A stretch of 64,000 nt of DNA from Lateolabrax maculatus. Lineage: Eukaryota > Chordata > Actinopteri > Acropomatiformes > Lateolabracidae. Location of the stretch: positions 24,587,501-24,651,500 of the forward strand of contig CM062214.1 of the NCBI GenBank assembly GCA_031216445.1, in the 5' to 3' direction. Positions 50,157-61,970 of this stretch are shown here, in pieces. Below the pieces are notes generated by a model that worked only from the letters and a program-made list of their open reading frames with translations, was not told the origin of the DNA and ran no database searches. The position numbers and the translations under genes were made by a program. The first letter of the stretch is position 1. Each line of letters begins with the position of its first letter.

Positions 50157-51156
50157 GTGAGCCTGAGCCACATTACTGCCATTATGTTGTTGAAAATTGT
50201 TGTTGTCTGTGTGTGTGTGGTGAATATGGTCATATTCTGTGCATATGGGAAACAATTTAATATTAGTGTTTATCGTTCTTCTATATAATCATGTTGTTAT
50301 TCATTTCTAATATCAAGAAATTGTGGCTCACACGTCTTATGTCTAAATGATTGATATCAAATTACATTGTACCCAGAACTGTCAGGGAACTGAAAAGATA
50401 CTTTTTGAAGATTACTTAATTCTGTACATTTTGCAGGATTGTAGGCTTTACGTTTTATCTGTTAATTTTGTTTGGAATTAAATTAAGTAAATATACAAGA
50501 GCAGAACCACTACAGACAAAGAAAAGAGCGACATACTAAAGGCAGAAGAGCACAAAGACACACAAGTCTTAGCAGTAGTAGAGCTGTAACAAAAGATGAG
50601 AGCACCAGAACATGACCTGTGCCAGGACTGGTACCAACAGCTGCACCTACTGTATGGAACAAGAAGTGGCAGGATGTTACCTACAGCTCTGTAATCTGTG
50701 GTTCAACAAAAGAAAAGGGACAGCTTGGAAACAAAGGCCAGAAAAAAAATCCCTTGAGCGAGAGAAAAAACAGCCTTGAGTAACCCACAGTTACAAACGA
50801 GGACACTTTGACTTAGACAAGACACAACAAGGTGGGAGCAGATAGCATTTATAATCACCTAGTGTTTCCATACTCATTTCGCCCATCCAAACGCCAGCCA
50901 TCAGCACTTCTCATGGCCTTGCGGTCTCATTCTGACTCTTGTCTTCACTAGAAAAAAACACAAAGCCGAATCAAGGCTGTGAGGGTGAACGTCACTGTTA
51001 CCTCACTAGTGGCTTGTTTTCTTTTGTTTTATCAGAGCAGGTTTGAGCTGCACATTGCATATTGTACAGGCTTTTCTGTTTTTCAAAGCAGCTCCCAGAC
51101 AGCACATGAAATACATTTTGTTTCCCCTGGGTGAAAACAGAGCTTTTCAAGACAAA

Positions 51157-51158
<2 letters not shown>

Positions 51159-51211
<53 letters not shown>
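51159..51211. repeat. (CA)26 microsatellite
   Basis: 53 bp of uninterrupted CA, the longest simple repeat in the window. Confidence 0.97.
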
Positions 51212-52394
51212 GGTTTGTAAGTTAAAGAGTTCACTGTGTAACCATGATGTTATAAATAGTTACTCTAAATATAAAGACATCATAGGTTTGGATAACAGTT
51301 GCAGGATGTTACCTCTTTATTTGGGAGTGAATACAGGCTTTGATGTGCAAACTCAAAAGGTTGCCAGTTTATCCAGGTGTACCCTGATAAAGTGTATTCC
51401 TTTTCTTATTTTCCATGTTATTACAATAACCATTTATCCTATAAGGACACTATTTGTACAACATGAGAGTATTCTCACTATTTGTAAGATTTCTTTCCTT
51501 AGAATTTCTTTCTGAGCAGGTGAGTGTGAAGAATCAGGAGCACAGTGAAAACCAGCCTTAACTTTCCATCAGAGGTCTGGGAGGGGTAAACTCGTGACGG
51601 CCGGATGGCATCATGTTACCAAAGTCAGGGTCAGTTCATGAAGAATTCAACAGGTAGGCAACATGAGCCGTCATCTGTGACTGGCTCTGTATTTAACTTC
51701 GCAAAATCAAAACAGCAGCACAGAATGCAGAACACCAAGAGCCGGGATTTAACAGTCCATATAAATGAATTACTTGTTTTACTGAAATTACAAAAGAAGG
51801 GACAAAGCTTAACCCAAAATATTTTGGTTATTTTTCAAAATGAACACAAATTTCACAAATGATAAATGAACATGGAGAATAAATTTAAAGCCTGAGTTTA
51901 TGTTTCAGAAAATAAGGACATGAGAAAATAAAATAAAGAACTGCTTCTCATCACCAGCCTTTCTCTTTATTAATCTCTAACACTGTAATTCCACAGTACA
52001 CACTCCACTGAGTTGTCACCCAGAGGACCTACAGTATGATGCACAAGCTCCATCTGACAGCTGTGTTGTAGATAGTTTAACCACCTGTAAAAATTCTGAA
52101 AATAGATTATAATATAGAACATGAGGAAGAGAGAAAGAGTCACAGCATGTTGAGTCAAAAAAAGTTCAGATGAATCAAGTAAGAGACATTTTGCATGCAT
52201 TGCACACTGTATATATGGTACATACTAGCAACAGTTATCCAGTGCCCTGGTGATGGCTGAGGTCAGAGGAGAAAGACCAGACTGGTGCGAGCTGATAGAA
52301 AGGCAACAGTAACTCAAATAATAACCGAGGTATGCAGAAGAGCATTCAGGTCTGTATGCCATACATGGACTGCGAGAAAGACCGAGTCATTATT

Positions 52395-52760
52395 GCTTGA
52401 GAGAGGATGAGAGGGTGCACATCCATCGGGCCACCCCCCAGTTAAAAATTAACAAGCTGTTACAGGTTACTACCATTCATCCAGAGGGGCACATGAACAT
52501 GAGCAAAAGGGTTATGGCAATACATCCAACAGTTTTCAAGATATTCCACTCTGAGCTACAAATGTCAACCTCATGGCACTAGACGGAAAGTCAGGGGATC
52601 GCCAAAGTCAGTTGGAATCGTCCTCAGGGGACCATGACTATCTGAACAAAATGTCAAGATAATGCAGTAATTGTTGAGATATTTCAGTCTGGTCCAAAGA
52701 GGTGGACTGACATCCCTAGAGCCATGCAGCTAGGATTGCTAAAAATGTCAATATGCTCTT
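52395..52760 (+). mobile_element. dispersed teleost repeat element
   Basis: Contains GGTTATGGCAATACATCCAA, GTCAGGGGATCGCCAAAGTC, CTCAGGGGACCATGACTATC and GTTGAGATATTTCAGTCTGG TCCAAAGAGGTGGACTGACA followed by CATCCCTAGAGCCATGCAGC TAG. These phrases, in this order, are typical of a highly copied, non-coding element in percomorph genomes. Degenerate; class not resolved. Confidence 0.75.
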
Positions 52761-53365
52761 CTTAATCATCAGATTTATGATAGTTTTGCTGTTTAAAGGC
52801 TAATACTGTTAAAAAAAGCAAGGACTCTATTCACTAAATTACAGTTTTATATGACAGAGTGAGGAAAAGGGTTTTTTGTGGTCCAGGATTCTGTCTTTTG
52901 TTTATATCTGTATTACTGTTGGCTGTCTAATAAAGACATTTATACGTTGCACCCCCTCCTTCTTTTCATTTACTTAAACTGCATATAAAGGGTTCTAGTC
53001 AGTACAATTTAGCAAATGATGATGATGATTATTATTAGACCTATCTTTTTTTTTCATATAATTTAATTCCAAAAACTGCTAAAACTAAACTTTCTTAGTC
53101 TTATCTGCAAGCAGCAAACAGTATCAGCTGGGGCTCGATGTAATGCAGACAAAGTAGCTAATAAGTGTCACTGATAAGAAAGTTGATAAAGTATGCTGTA
53201 CTCTCATGTCTAATCAGTGAAACCTGCCAATAGAGGGTGAAGGTTCTTTGTCAACTGAATCTTCTTGTTAAGCCATTTTGAGGGTTAAGAGCCTGATACA
53301 GCGTTGAGGTTTATGGTTTTAAAACATGCAAATGAGCGAAAACCTATGTGAGATACTACCAGCAC

Positions 53366-53504
53366 TCATATCCTGTTGTCTTCCTGAATGAACAGCACAG
53401 GATACAGATTCATTTTGCAGTAGTTATCGATCTCTCCTTGATAGTTGGGCTCATAATCACTCACTCTTTTGCTCTGTAGACCAGCCAAGGCATCGCTACA
53501 TTCA
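53366..53504 (-). CDS. candidate terminal exon of an unidentified gene
   Basis: 139 nt after acceptor CACATCAG, phase 2 in, encoding ECSDALAGLQSKRVSDYEPN then YQGEIDNYCKMNLYPVLFIQ EDNRI and TGA at 53366-53368. It joins in frame to 53682-53815 to give a ~91-residue C-terminus. A possible upstream exon at about 53920-54000 (after CATCAG, reading VLAVFSQSGGPLLLHSLKS) has an uncertain donor. Product not recognised. Confidence 0.4.
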
Positions 53505-53681
53505 CTGATGTGATATTTTAAATATTATTTTAAATCAGTGTGCTAAAAAGAGCCATTATCATAACTCGCCAAGCAGAAAACACATCAAAGATGTTCCTGG
53601 TAGTGAGTATAATGATGAGTGTGTTTCTGTGTCTATATGTGTGTGCTTCTGTATGTATCTTTGTGTTGATAGATGATACAC

Positions 53682-53815
53682 ATCAGCTCATTCTTTAAGG
53701 AATTAATGATGTCACTGTCTCGCTGGAAGAATGCCTCTTTCTTCATGAGTATGATGACTTCGCTCATGAGACAGACTGACTGTGTCGCACGCTCCAAGTC
53801 AGCCATGTGTAAAGT
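53682..53815 (-). CDS. candidate penultimate exon of an unidentified gene
   Basis: 134 nt after acceptor GATCTTTTCAG, phase 0 in, 2 out at AT|GTGTAT. Encodes TLHMADLERATQSVCLMSEV then IILMKKEAFFQRDSDIINSL KNEL, a charged amphipathic helix. Its out-phase matches the next segment (53366-53504). No family recognised; coiled-coil character is seen. The donor is weak. Confidence 0.4.
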
Positions 53816-54993
53816 CTGAAAAGATCACTTTGCTTAAAGTACTAAAATGATGATGATAAAAAAATAAAAATCCTATCCCTTAAGGTCAGCCAGGATCAAC
53901 TAATGAAACACTTAATGGATAGCATTACTGATACTGACAGACTTTAGGCTGTGTAGCAGCAGTGGACCACCAGACTGAGAGAAAACTGCCAACACATCTG
54001 ATGACAGATAATAATGATAAAACATAAAAATGTAATGAAAAATGAAACAATAAATTAAGATGTTTTTTTGTGGCAAATTAAAAACATAAATATTGGCTTT
54101 GATGTTGTCGACAGATTTACAAATATGTAATAATGTTGAATACAATAACTGTTCACTGTTATGATATTAAATAATTAGATTCAATTAAAAAATGCCACCA
54201 AAACTGGTATCAACTTTAAATGTAAAATAAAGGTCTGTATGCTACTGCATGTTTCTGCTAAGGTGTATATGGATTGATAAATTGATAAATTCATTCATTC
54301 TCAGTGTCTCACTGTTGTGACAGTTGGCAGAACTGTCATTCATTCATTATGTATTTATGTTGTGGTCCAAAACCTCTTCATAAACTTGCCTCTCTTGAAT
54401 TTTCATTACTATTTTATTACACACAAACGGGTGACAAATTAAAGAAAAAAATAGAAATAAAACATCAGAAATACAGACACTTCTATACAGGTGTAATGCC
54501 TGATACCATTAGGCAATAACATCCTATAATCATATCACCTGTGACATGTATAGAAATGCTGAGCAGGCCTAGTTAAATTCGATGTTGGATCAAAATAGCC
54601 AGAGAAAAGATCTAATGGTGACTAATTACAAAGAAAAAGCAAAACACACTGGTCTACAGAGATATGGAAAACTGTGATATGGTAGCCATCCTTCACTATG
54701 TTCTTGACAATAAACCAACGGTAACTCATCCTTTCTCATGCACAATAATAACTCTGATTCTTTTGCACAGTAAACTCGTTCTCGCTTGCGCTCTTTCGAC
54801 CTCTCTCGTGCGGTAACCTCTCTCACACCTAAACAGTCCTTCAACACGTCTCGTGAACATTCGTTTCCTCTTGCAATTTTCGCTCGGCCTTTGTCCTCCC
54901 CAGGGGATGGAGGGGTGGGATGTGTGGCTTTAGACTCGCAGTCTTGTTATCTCTTGTCTAACTCATAGAGGTTGTCTAAAACACATCTTTCAC

Positions 54994-55014
54994 CACACAC
55001 ACACACACACACAC
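54994..55014. repeat. (CA)10 microsatellite
   Basis: 21 bp of CA repeat. Confidence 0.9.
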
Positions 55015-55314
55015 TATACTGACACATACTCCAATCAGGGAGCCAACCACAGGAGGCGATTTGCTCAAATAGACCTTTAAAGGGGCTTAAGACTGAAAGA
55101 ACAACCACATTTTTACAGCCTGTGTTCAGCACCAATCCAGTGCTACTCCCTGAACAGATGGTGACTATGCAACAATAATACCTGTCATGGTTTTTGAATG
55201 GGTGGTGGCAGGCATCTAAATAATTGATGGGTGAACTACAGTGTCATCAGCTAAACAAAATATACATGCATAATAGAATTAACATGAGCACTGGTTTTCT
55301 TTCACCGCTCTCAG

Positions 55315-55569
55315 GGTTTCCGTGCTTCCCTGCTAATGAGATGGAGGCTATTAGCAGCAATCAATAAGTCTGCTACTTTGGCTGCTCTCGCTGAGCTCCT
55401 GCAGAGAGGGGAAACTGCTGTGAGCAGGCAATATCTTGAACATTTTGTACAGAGGATGATGGGCTGTGTTCATGTCAGGAGATATACGACACAGGGACTG
55501 AGATCCTCTTCATCCTTCAACAGAGGAGAGTTTTTAAGAGCAGTGATAAGGGCTATGAACTGGAAGTAA
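55315..55569 (+). CDS. unassigned open segment ending in stop
   Basis: Open from an acceptor-like CCGCTCTCAG| to TAA at 55567-55569. Encodes 84 residues with helical, protein-like character (RWRLLAAINKSATLAALAEL; VSRQYLEHFVQRMM). No upstream exon assigned, no poly-A signal, no family recognised. TAATGAG and CTATTAG motifs inside it also suit a non-coding regulatory element. Confidence 0.28.
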   Translation, partial: GFRASLLMRWRLLAAINKSATLAALAELLQRGETAVSRQYLEHFVQRMMGCVHVRRYTTQGLRSSSSFNRGEFLRAVIRAMNWK

Positions 55570-56902
55570 TAGGATTTATGTAAGCATCAAATGCACACTC
55601 GCACACACACATTTCAGTCCGGTAAAGACCTCCTGACGACGACTGTGAGATTTCTGTGATGATGTCCTTGGTGCACCTAAAACACTGTGGGTGGATATCA
55701 CACCTGGCACTGGGATAAAGAGACATGGGTGAGTTTGGTCTCTCCTTTCCAACCAACATACCTGTAATGCAAACACAGCTTTCCAGTGCAAATAGAAAGC
55801 AGGGCAGTGCCTCTTCTTTGGAAATTTGATTAATCAAAATACGGTAAACTTATCTTCTCTCTGTTTTTCTTACAGTTTGTCAAGTTAGGACTTGTTTGTC
55901 TGAGATATTTAACGATTATAAAGGATGAATCAAGATCATTTTGACCATGAGTAGTTTCAATAAGCTTCAGTTAATGTTGTTTTTGACTGTGTTTATTTGT
56001 GATATTTTAAAAAAGACAATGAAAAAACAATCATCAACAAAGCATGGGAACTAAGTGGGGTATACATTTCTTACTCTACTGTCTTTATGTCCATACTTAG
56101 ATTGTTTCCCAGGGAAATCAGCTGTTTTTCCATCACAAATATATCCCTTACGATGCCCACATCCATTATTTAAATCTGGGAGGTTTGGTTTTAAGTTATT
56201 GTGTTTTTGCCGGCAACCAATAACATTCTAAAGAGATAAAAGTTGCTTCATAATACTACTTCTGTGCTTGTCCTTAAGGATTTCAAAAACAAGTTAACGC
56301 TAAGCTCTAACCTTAACCAAACCTGTTCTGTGTACTTAAAATATTAAAAGTAAAAGTGCTCATTATGCAGAAAAATGTCCTCCTTAGTACTATATTTATA
56401 TATAAGATAATACTGTATTATTATTAGGCTACTAATGCAAGTCATGAGTAAATAGCATTTTATTAGAGGTGGAGCTACTTCTATGTGGATAATACAGAAG
56501 ATATTGCTATGGTGGCATTTTAACCACTATAATAATATATTTATATATAAATATATATATTCAATATCTTCATTGACATGCACCTTTCCATGATGTTCAT
56601 ATGTTTGAGATAAACTGTATGACGTGTGTATAAAGGAATATTTCTCAGTTTTCCTGATGTGGAAACATATTTAAGTCTAGTCTAGGCTGTATGTTCATAT
56701 TTTGTGTGTGTGTGTGTTTTTTCGCAATATCTTCAAAGGTTGCGCGGGTTGGTGATGCGCAAAATGCCGAGCTTGAGTAAAACCTCGATATTTAGGTGCT
56801 AAAATCCTAAATTGAGTCTGTATACCGATATGAAAAAACAGTAAAAAAAAAAAAAATCGGCATAATGTCCAAATGAATAAATAGCCAGAGAAGTAAATGA
56901 AT

Positions 56903-57042
56903 TATAAACAGAGGCACATTGCTCTCATCCGCGAGCCAGCCCCTTTCCGGGTAGTAGTGGACTGTACCAAGTACAACAACAAGGTGTTCACAGAGAAACA
57001 AAGACGCCAATTTCACCTTAAATCTTTATTACACTAACACGT
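56903..57042 (+). CDS. unassigned coding-like segment next to slc6a15 promoter
   Basis: After TATAAACAG| one frame reads RHIALIREPAPFRVVVDCTK then YNNKVFTEKQRRQFHLKSLL H and TAA. Codon composition looks genuine, but no preceding exon or family is recognised. It ends only about 60 bp before the slc6a15 CpG-rich first exon. Could be a gene remnant. Confidence 0.28.
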
Positions 57043-57089
57043 GCAATAGGCAGTGTCATATACTGAGCATTTATAACGTTTATGCGGTG

Positions 57090-57332
57090 GCTTACAGCGC
57101 GTAAAAAGAGTGGGAAAACGATCCGACACGGGTGCGTCGCGGGCGGTGCGCCCCCCTGTAGGCGCGCCGTGCGTCCGGCTGAGCGCTGTTGAAGTGTCGG
57201 TGCCGGAGCGTGGAGCGGCTCACAGACTCTGGTTCACCGAGGAGCAAGTATGTCTGCCCCCTGCATGTGCTCTCACAATTTCATCCCTTGAGACGAAGCA
57301 TTTCAGAAAAGCACGACTGATATTACACACTG
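57090..57332 (+). promoter_or_regulatory. slc6a15: slc6a15 CpG-rich promoter and non-coding exon 1
   Basis: Dense CpG stretch (about 57105-57240) followed by a donor ACTG|GTGAGT ending the putative 5' non-coding exon at 57332. A downstream acceptor at 59091 precedes the coding start. The 5' limit of the exon (transcription start) is not determinable. Confidence 0.6.
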
Positions 57333-57398
57333 GTGAGTAACCGCCGCAGCGTCTTCAGTGGGGATTTATTAGATTATTATAGGCTGATGATAATGCCA

Positions 57399-57400
57399 TG

Positions 57401-57429
<29 letters not shown>
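57399..57429. repeat. (TG)15 microsatellite
   Basis: Uninterrupted TG repeat just inside slc6a15 intron 1. Confidence 0.95.
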
Positions 57430-57432
<3 letters not shown>

Positions 57433-57929
57433 CTGACTGAGGTACCAGTGCGCAGCATGTGGCTGGCCAGTGAATGATGAAACACTTGATAGGATGTCAT
57501 GAAGGCTGAGATGGGAGGGAGGGCATTAATTTATGCGTATTCCTCAGAGAACACACTGTGCTCGGGGGGAACAACGAGCCACATGGCACCGGTGTTGGTT
57601 TGATTTTTTTTTAATTCCTTACAGCATCCGCATTTTTGTCATTCTACACCGCCTGCGTGTTTTTGTTTTTTTTTTTTTACTCGTCTATTCTTGAGTAATG
57701 TGCAGACAGAAAAAAATGCAAAAGAAAACCCAGAAAGGCCTTTTTTTTTTTTCCTTTGTCCAGTCATCCTCTCGGAGGATGTCTCAATGTATTGCAATGG
57801 TTGCGATGCCATTTCCTATCCCAGCCTCCATGAGTCCTGCAGTGAAGGTTACTCAGCATCAGCGGTCCTTCTGCCTGCTGGGTTGCGTTCACTGGATTAT
57901 GAAACGACGGCCTTTGCCTCACACAAACC

Positions 57930-58040
57930 AGGCTAATCTGGAAGCGGCAGAGGAAATTATTAATCGCTTAATCCTCCGGCTGGTGGAAGGCATGTTGTGT
58001 TTTCTGCAACATGGTTGCATCTGTATATTTCCGGGATATT
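57930..58040. promoter_or_regulatory. candidate element in slc6a15 intron 1
   Basis: AAATTATTAATCGCTTAATC carries clustered homeodomain-type cores in a GC-moderate context. Motif evidence only. Confidence 0.25.
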
Positions 58041-58289
58041 TTGCACCGGTGATGCGTTTTTTTTTTTTAATATTTAAGGAAAGAAAACGTGCAAAATGCT
58101 AAACCGAGACGCCCTAGGATGCTGAAATGTAAAAGACGGGGATGTTGCGCACCTTAACCCGCCTGTGGACGACAGTGTCCACACCCTCGAATATCACCCA
58201 GTGCTATTTATAGTAAACATAACAGTGACTGGTATTAAATGGGAATAAATGGTGATCTTTTACAGGATTTAAAAAGAGAGGATGACAGT

Positions 58290-58560
58290 TGCAGCCCTGT
58301 TTCCTCCAGCCTTTCAGAGAGCATGTTTTTATTGTGAAAGTTGATATTCCTCTCATGTTTGAGGGCTTCCCCCATCCGACAGAGCCGCGGAGGAGAGGAG
58401 TGTTTGGGTTCGTATGCAAATGGCCTCCTCCCTTCAATTATTCAGAGGCTGGAAACGCGATAGTGTCCGCGGCTCGACCTGTGTCAGTGTCCCGGTCCCC
58501 GTCCACCACCAGGCGGACGGTCCCGGGCCCTTTGTCCCCACAGAGACCAACAATAAGATG
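58290..58560. promoter_or_regulatory. candidate enhancer with octamer in slc6a15 intron 1
   Basis: Contains a perfect POU octamer ATGCAAAT (58414-58421), a nearby CAATTATTC, and a GC-rich 3' half. Consistent with a neural enhancer; not tested. Confidence 0.3.
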
Positions 58561-59091
58561 ATCCTCATTCATAGACAGACATGTGATGTGCATGTGAGAA
58601 ATAGCTCTGCATCCCCGGGATAAACTGAAAGAACTCTCTGTAAGGACTTGTTCACAGTCAGATAAGAGGGTGTGGAATAATTAGGGAGTGTGAGCTTATG
58701 AATTATTTTATATAAAACAAAAGTATGCGTTAAATGTGACTTTACTCTTTGGATTGTTCAGGTACTGTTTCATTTCTTTAAATGTTTCTTTTCTTTATCA
58801 TGTGTAAAAGGTCAACATTTGGGTTTAAATTTAAATTTCAAATCTTTAAATAAAAGGTTTATTAGCAGGTTTTGGTTATGCAAAGTTAATTCATGGTGAA
58901 ACCAGTCAGACGGTGATTTATGAGGGGAAATTTGTGGCTGAAAGTAGAGACACAAAACCCAAACTAAACAGATGTCTGGACTCTTAGCAGCAACTCATCA
59001 AGTGTGTTTTCTCAATGAAAAAGCAGTGACACAGAGTTTTCACTGTCATTGGCTGTTTACTCACTGCACTGTTTCCCCTTCTGCCCCACAG

Positions 59092-59591
59092 ACATTTAGT
59101 GATAATGAAGAAATAAGCTACTTCCTGATCACAACCGCCACAAACTGTCCCTTGAACTCAAAACACCTTCAACCTCACAGCTTTGCCCAGTCAAAGTTCA
59201 AAAAGTGACTGTTTCGCTCACGCCGGCCTTGCCCTTTCAGCCCGCCACCCAAAAAGACGTTCCACCCCACGCCCTTGTTTGCTTTATCAAATGCCCAAAA
59301 ACAGCAAGGCCGTCAAGAGAGAGCTTGACGACGATGTCACAGAGTCTGTCAAAGACCTGCTTTCCAACGAGGACGCCTGCGACGATTCCTTCAAGAAGAG
59401 CTCGCTGATCGTCAACAACCATGAAGGGGAAGGGAAAGAGTGCGATGTGGAGGAAGGGGGCTCGGACAGCGAGGAGGAGGAACGCCCGGCCTGGAACAGC
59501 AAGCTCCAGTACATCCTGGCCCAGGTTGGCTTCTCTGTAGGCCTGGGCAACGTCTGGAGGTTCCCCTACCTGTGTCAGAAGAACGGAGGGG
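59092..59591 (+). CDS. slc6a15: sodium-dependent neutral amino acid transporter SLC6A15 (SBAT1/B0AT2), first coding exon, gene continues beyond window
   Basis: Plasma-membrane Na+-coupled transporter of branched-chain amino acids and proline, mainly neuronal. The exon runs from an acceptor CTGCCCCACAG to donor GGAGGG|GTGAGT-type at 59591. Translation starts at 59291 (MPKNSKAVKRELDDDVTESV), giving 100 codons plus one base. The cytosolic acidic N-terminus (DVEEGGSDSEEEERPAWNSK) is followed by TM1, AQVGFSVGLGNVWRFPYLCQ, with the SLC6 Na+/substrate-site motif GLGNVWRFPY. The start is chosen by match to the family N-terminus; an upstream in-frame ATG at 59183 lies in the 5' UTR. The rest (TM2-12) lies outside the window. 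Confidence 0.95.
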
Positions 59592-61399
59592 GTGAGTTAC
59601 CGTCAGCAGTCCTCGCTGGAAGTTTCACTGTGGGCGTTTGAGCTGCCAACACAGTGGGGAGTGGGCAATATGGAAAACATTCATATGAATTAATTCCAAT
59701 ATACTGACTTAAAGAATATATATATATTAAAAAAAACTGAAATGGTTGTATATTTCATTGAACCACATGCATACATAATGAGATTTATGAAAGAATCAAG
59801 CTTAATTATATATATTAAGTATTTTCTTCACAATTGCACATCACTATATTCAACTGTGTATATGAGTTAAAGGACAGTTAACAATGATATTCTTTCTAAC
59901 AACTTGGGACTTATTTTCATAGTTTTGCTCGTCATTTCTGTCAGTTATGATAAAACTTTTCTCACCAAAGTAATTGTTGAAATATGGAGGTGCGAAGGCG
60001 TCGCTACAACAAAGTCCAACAGGGCAAAAAACACAAGCATTAACAAGATGAGACAAGTTATAAATAAAAGAACACAACAGAAACTAAACCAAAATGCCGT
60101 TAGAAGATGACTTATTGCAAAGAAAAACTGTGCAGCTACAACAAGAAGAGTAGGTTAAAGTTGCACCAGGAAGTTTGTCTGTAAACTGAGATGAACACTT
60201 CGAAGGAACAGTTAGGGTAAAGATCTGACAGTGTGCCTGTGTAAAATAAGTTTGGCAAACCTGGAGGGTTGTGACCACTCAGGTTTCTTGCCCCATCTGA
60301 TGTTGCCACATTGTATGATCTCATCAATTAACCTGGCAAGTACAATGTTATTACCGACAGAAGCGATGGCCTAACTATGAAAATAAGATCCAAGTTGTAA
60401 TTAAATGGAAGTATCATTTAAAGTGAGTACAGGGGCGAGTAGAATACACTGAATCAGCAACATTACAATTAACCAGCAGTAACCCAGCAAGCATTTTCAC
60501 ATGCTGTATGGAGACAAACTAAGCACAAAATGTTATAATATGACAGGATCAAGGTCTCATGGGTGGGAGCTGGGATGAAACACAGAGAAGATGACTATAC
60601 GTCTAGTATATATATTATTACAGAGGACAAACAAGGATAAAAAAAAGTATTTGTGTTCATTTTTGTTTTTGTATATTAACAACACAGAAATCTGCCTGGA
60701 ATTGTATTTCTGTACTTTCAGATAGCAGAAGTATAGTCTTCCTCTTCTTACTTTATGCCGTTTTGAAACAGCTTTCAAGCGGGTCCCAATGTCACAAAAT
60801 GATCATGTAGCTGTTCTAATGCCACTGCATTTATACCGTGTTTACAGTGCAGGTGCAGGGTCCAGTATCAACTTCTATTCATTGTTAAAGTCAACGTGTG
60901 TGTAAGAGAGATGGAGGAACAGAGTCCTTTCTATTTGCACTTGTCTGTCAAAACCAGACTACTCAGTGACCTTCGGGATTGACATGAGAGTCATGTGACC
61001 CCCGTGTCTCTGTCGGTGTGCAGTCTACAACTTTTCACTCACAAACAACAGCTAAACCAGATATATGACCACATAACGCTGCTGTTAACATGCAGGAAAC
61101 AGTTCAGGAGGAATCACAGTCTGATAATAAACATTCAACGCTGCTGCAGTCAAAACCACATATCCCACAGTGCCCTGCAATGAGCGTATGCACTACTTGA
61201 CTCTCTCGCCACAGATTGTTGCTGTGTTGTGATGAGGACTCGCTGCAGGGTTTACACTCTAATGTGTGTGTGTCCCGGGAAGGTGATAAGGTGTTGCACT
61301 TCCCACCTAGAGATTATGCAAAGCCCTTGACTGCATCAAGAAAGCTGATTAAATGAAACCGTCTCAGACAGGTTGTCCAGGCGGGAAGAAACTCCAAAT

Positions 61400-61435
61400 C
61401 CATGTGAAGTTTATTTGTATAGCCTATTATCATTT
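61400..61435. repeat. short retroelement-tail-like fragment
   Basis: AAGTTTATTTGTATAGCCTA resembles the start of a common fish repeat; only a short stretch matches. Confidence 0.35.
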
Positions 61436-61754
61436 CCAATCTGCACGTGGGCTTTGCTGAAGCACGATAGCAATGGTTCCTGTTATAGTCCAACACTCCT
61501 CATACTGTAATACTGTTTGCACGTAAGGAAAACAATGGGAGAAACCTCGTAATGAAAATTTAAAAGGAACTCCCCATCACCTGCTAGGATCTGTTAGTGC
61601 TTGTGTGTGTCTGTGCTTTATTTGCATCACCAGGAACCAGTGTATCATGTGGCATGTTCATACATGCATATGTACGCCATTGCCTTTCATCTACGTAATA
61701 TAAATGTCCTTTTAAATGTCTGGCTGTGGGGTGAGTGCAGAGGCGCCTGCAGTG

Positions 61755-61970
61755 CTGCGGTGGATCAAACTATTATTTTCATTATCGATTAATCCGTCAG
61801 TTATTTTTCCATTCATGTAGAAAAGTCATAGTGACATGTCATAGTAGAAAAGCAAAAATCGACCATTTACATCTCCCTGTCCCTCATTGCTGGTTTTGTC
61901 CAACGATGATGTTCAGTTTACTTTCATACTGGATATGACAAAGAAAAACATAAATTCTTCACATTTAGCA
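61755..61970 (+). mobile_element. dispersed teleost repeat (ATTATCGATTAATC type)
   Basis: TTTTCATTATCGATTAATCC GTCAGTTATTTTTCC, then TTTTGTCCAACGATGATGTT CAGTTTACTTTCATACTGGA. This phrase order is typical of an abundant percomorph repeat. Degenerate, non-coding. Confidence 0.75.

Larger units (their letters stand above)
46501..57040. other. lrriq1-slc6a15 intergenic region
   Basis: Expected place of tspan19, of which I found no exon (no tetraspanin CCG or four-helix pattern). Contents: GC-richer island with long frames (47400-48300), several exon-like segments, a (CA)26 microsatellite, a teleost repeat (52395-52760) and AT-rich filler. Entries are given separately. Confidence 0.5.

Noticed and set aside
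54626..54847. 73-residue minus-strand open frame (Arg/Glu-rich) as an upstream exon of the 53.4 kb candidate gene
   Set aside because: No splice sites with compatible phase; charge richness comes from a GAGA-like simple sequence.
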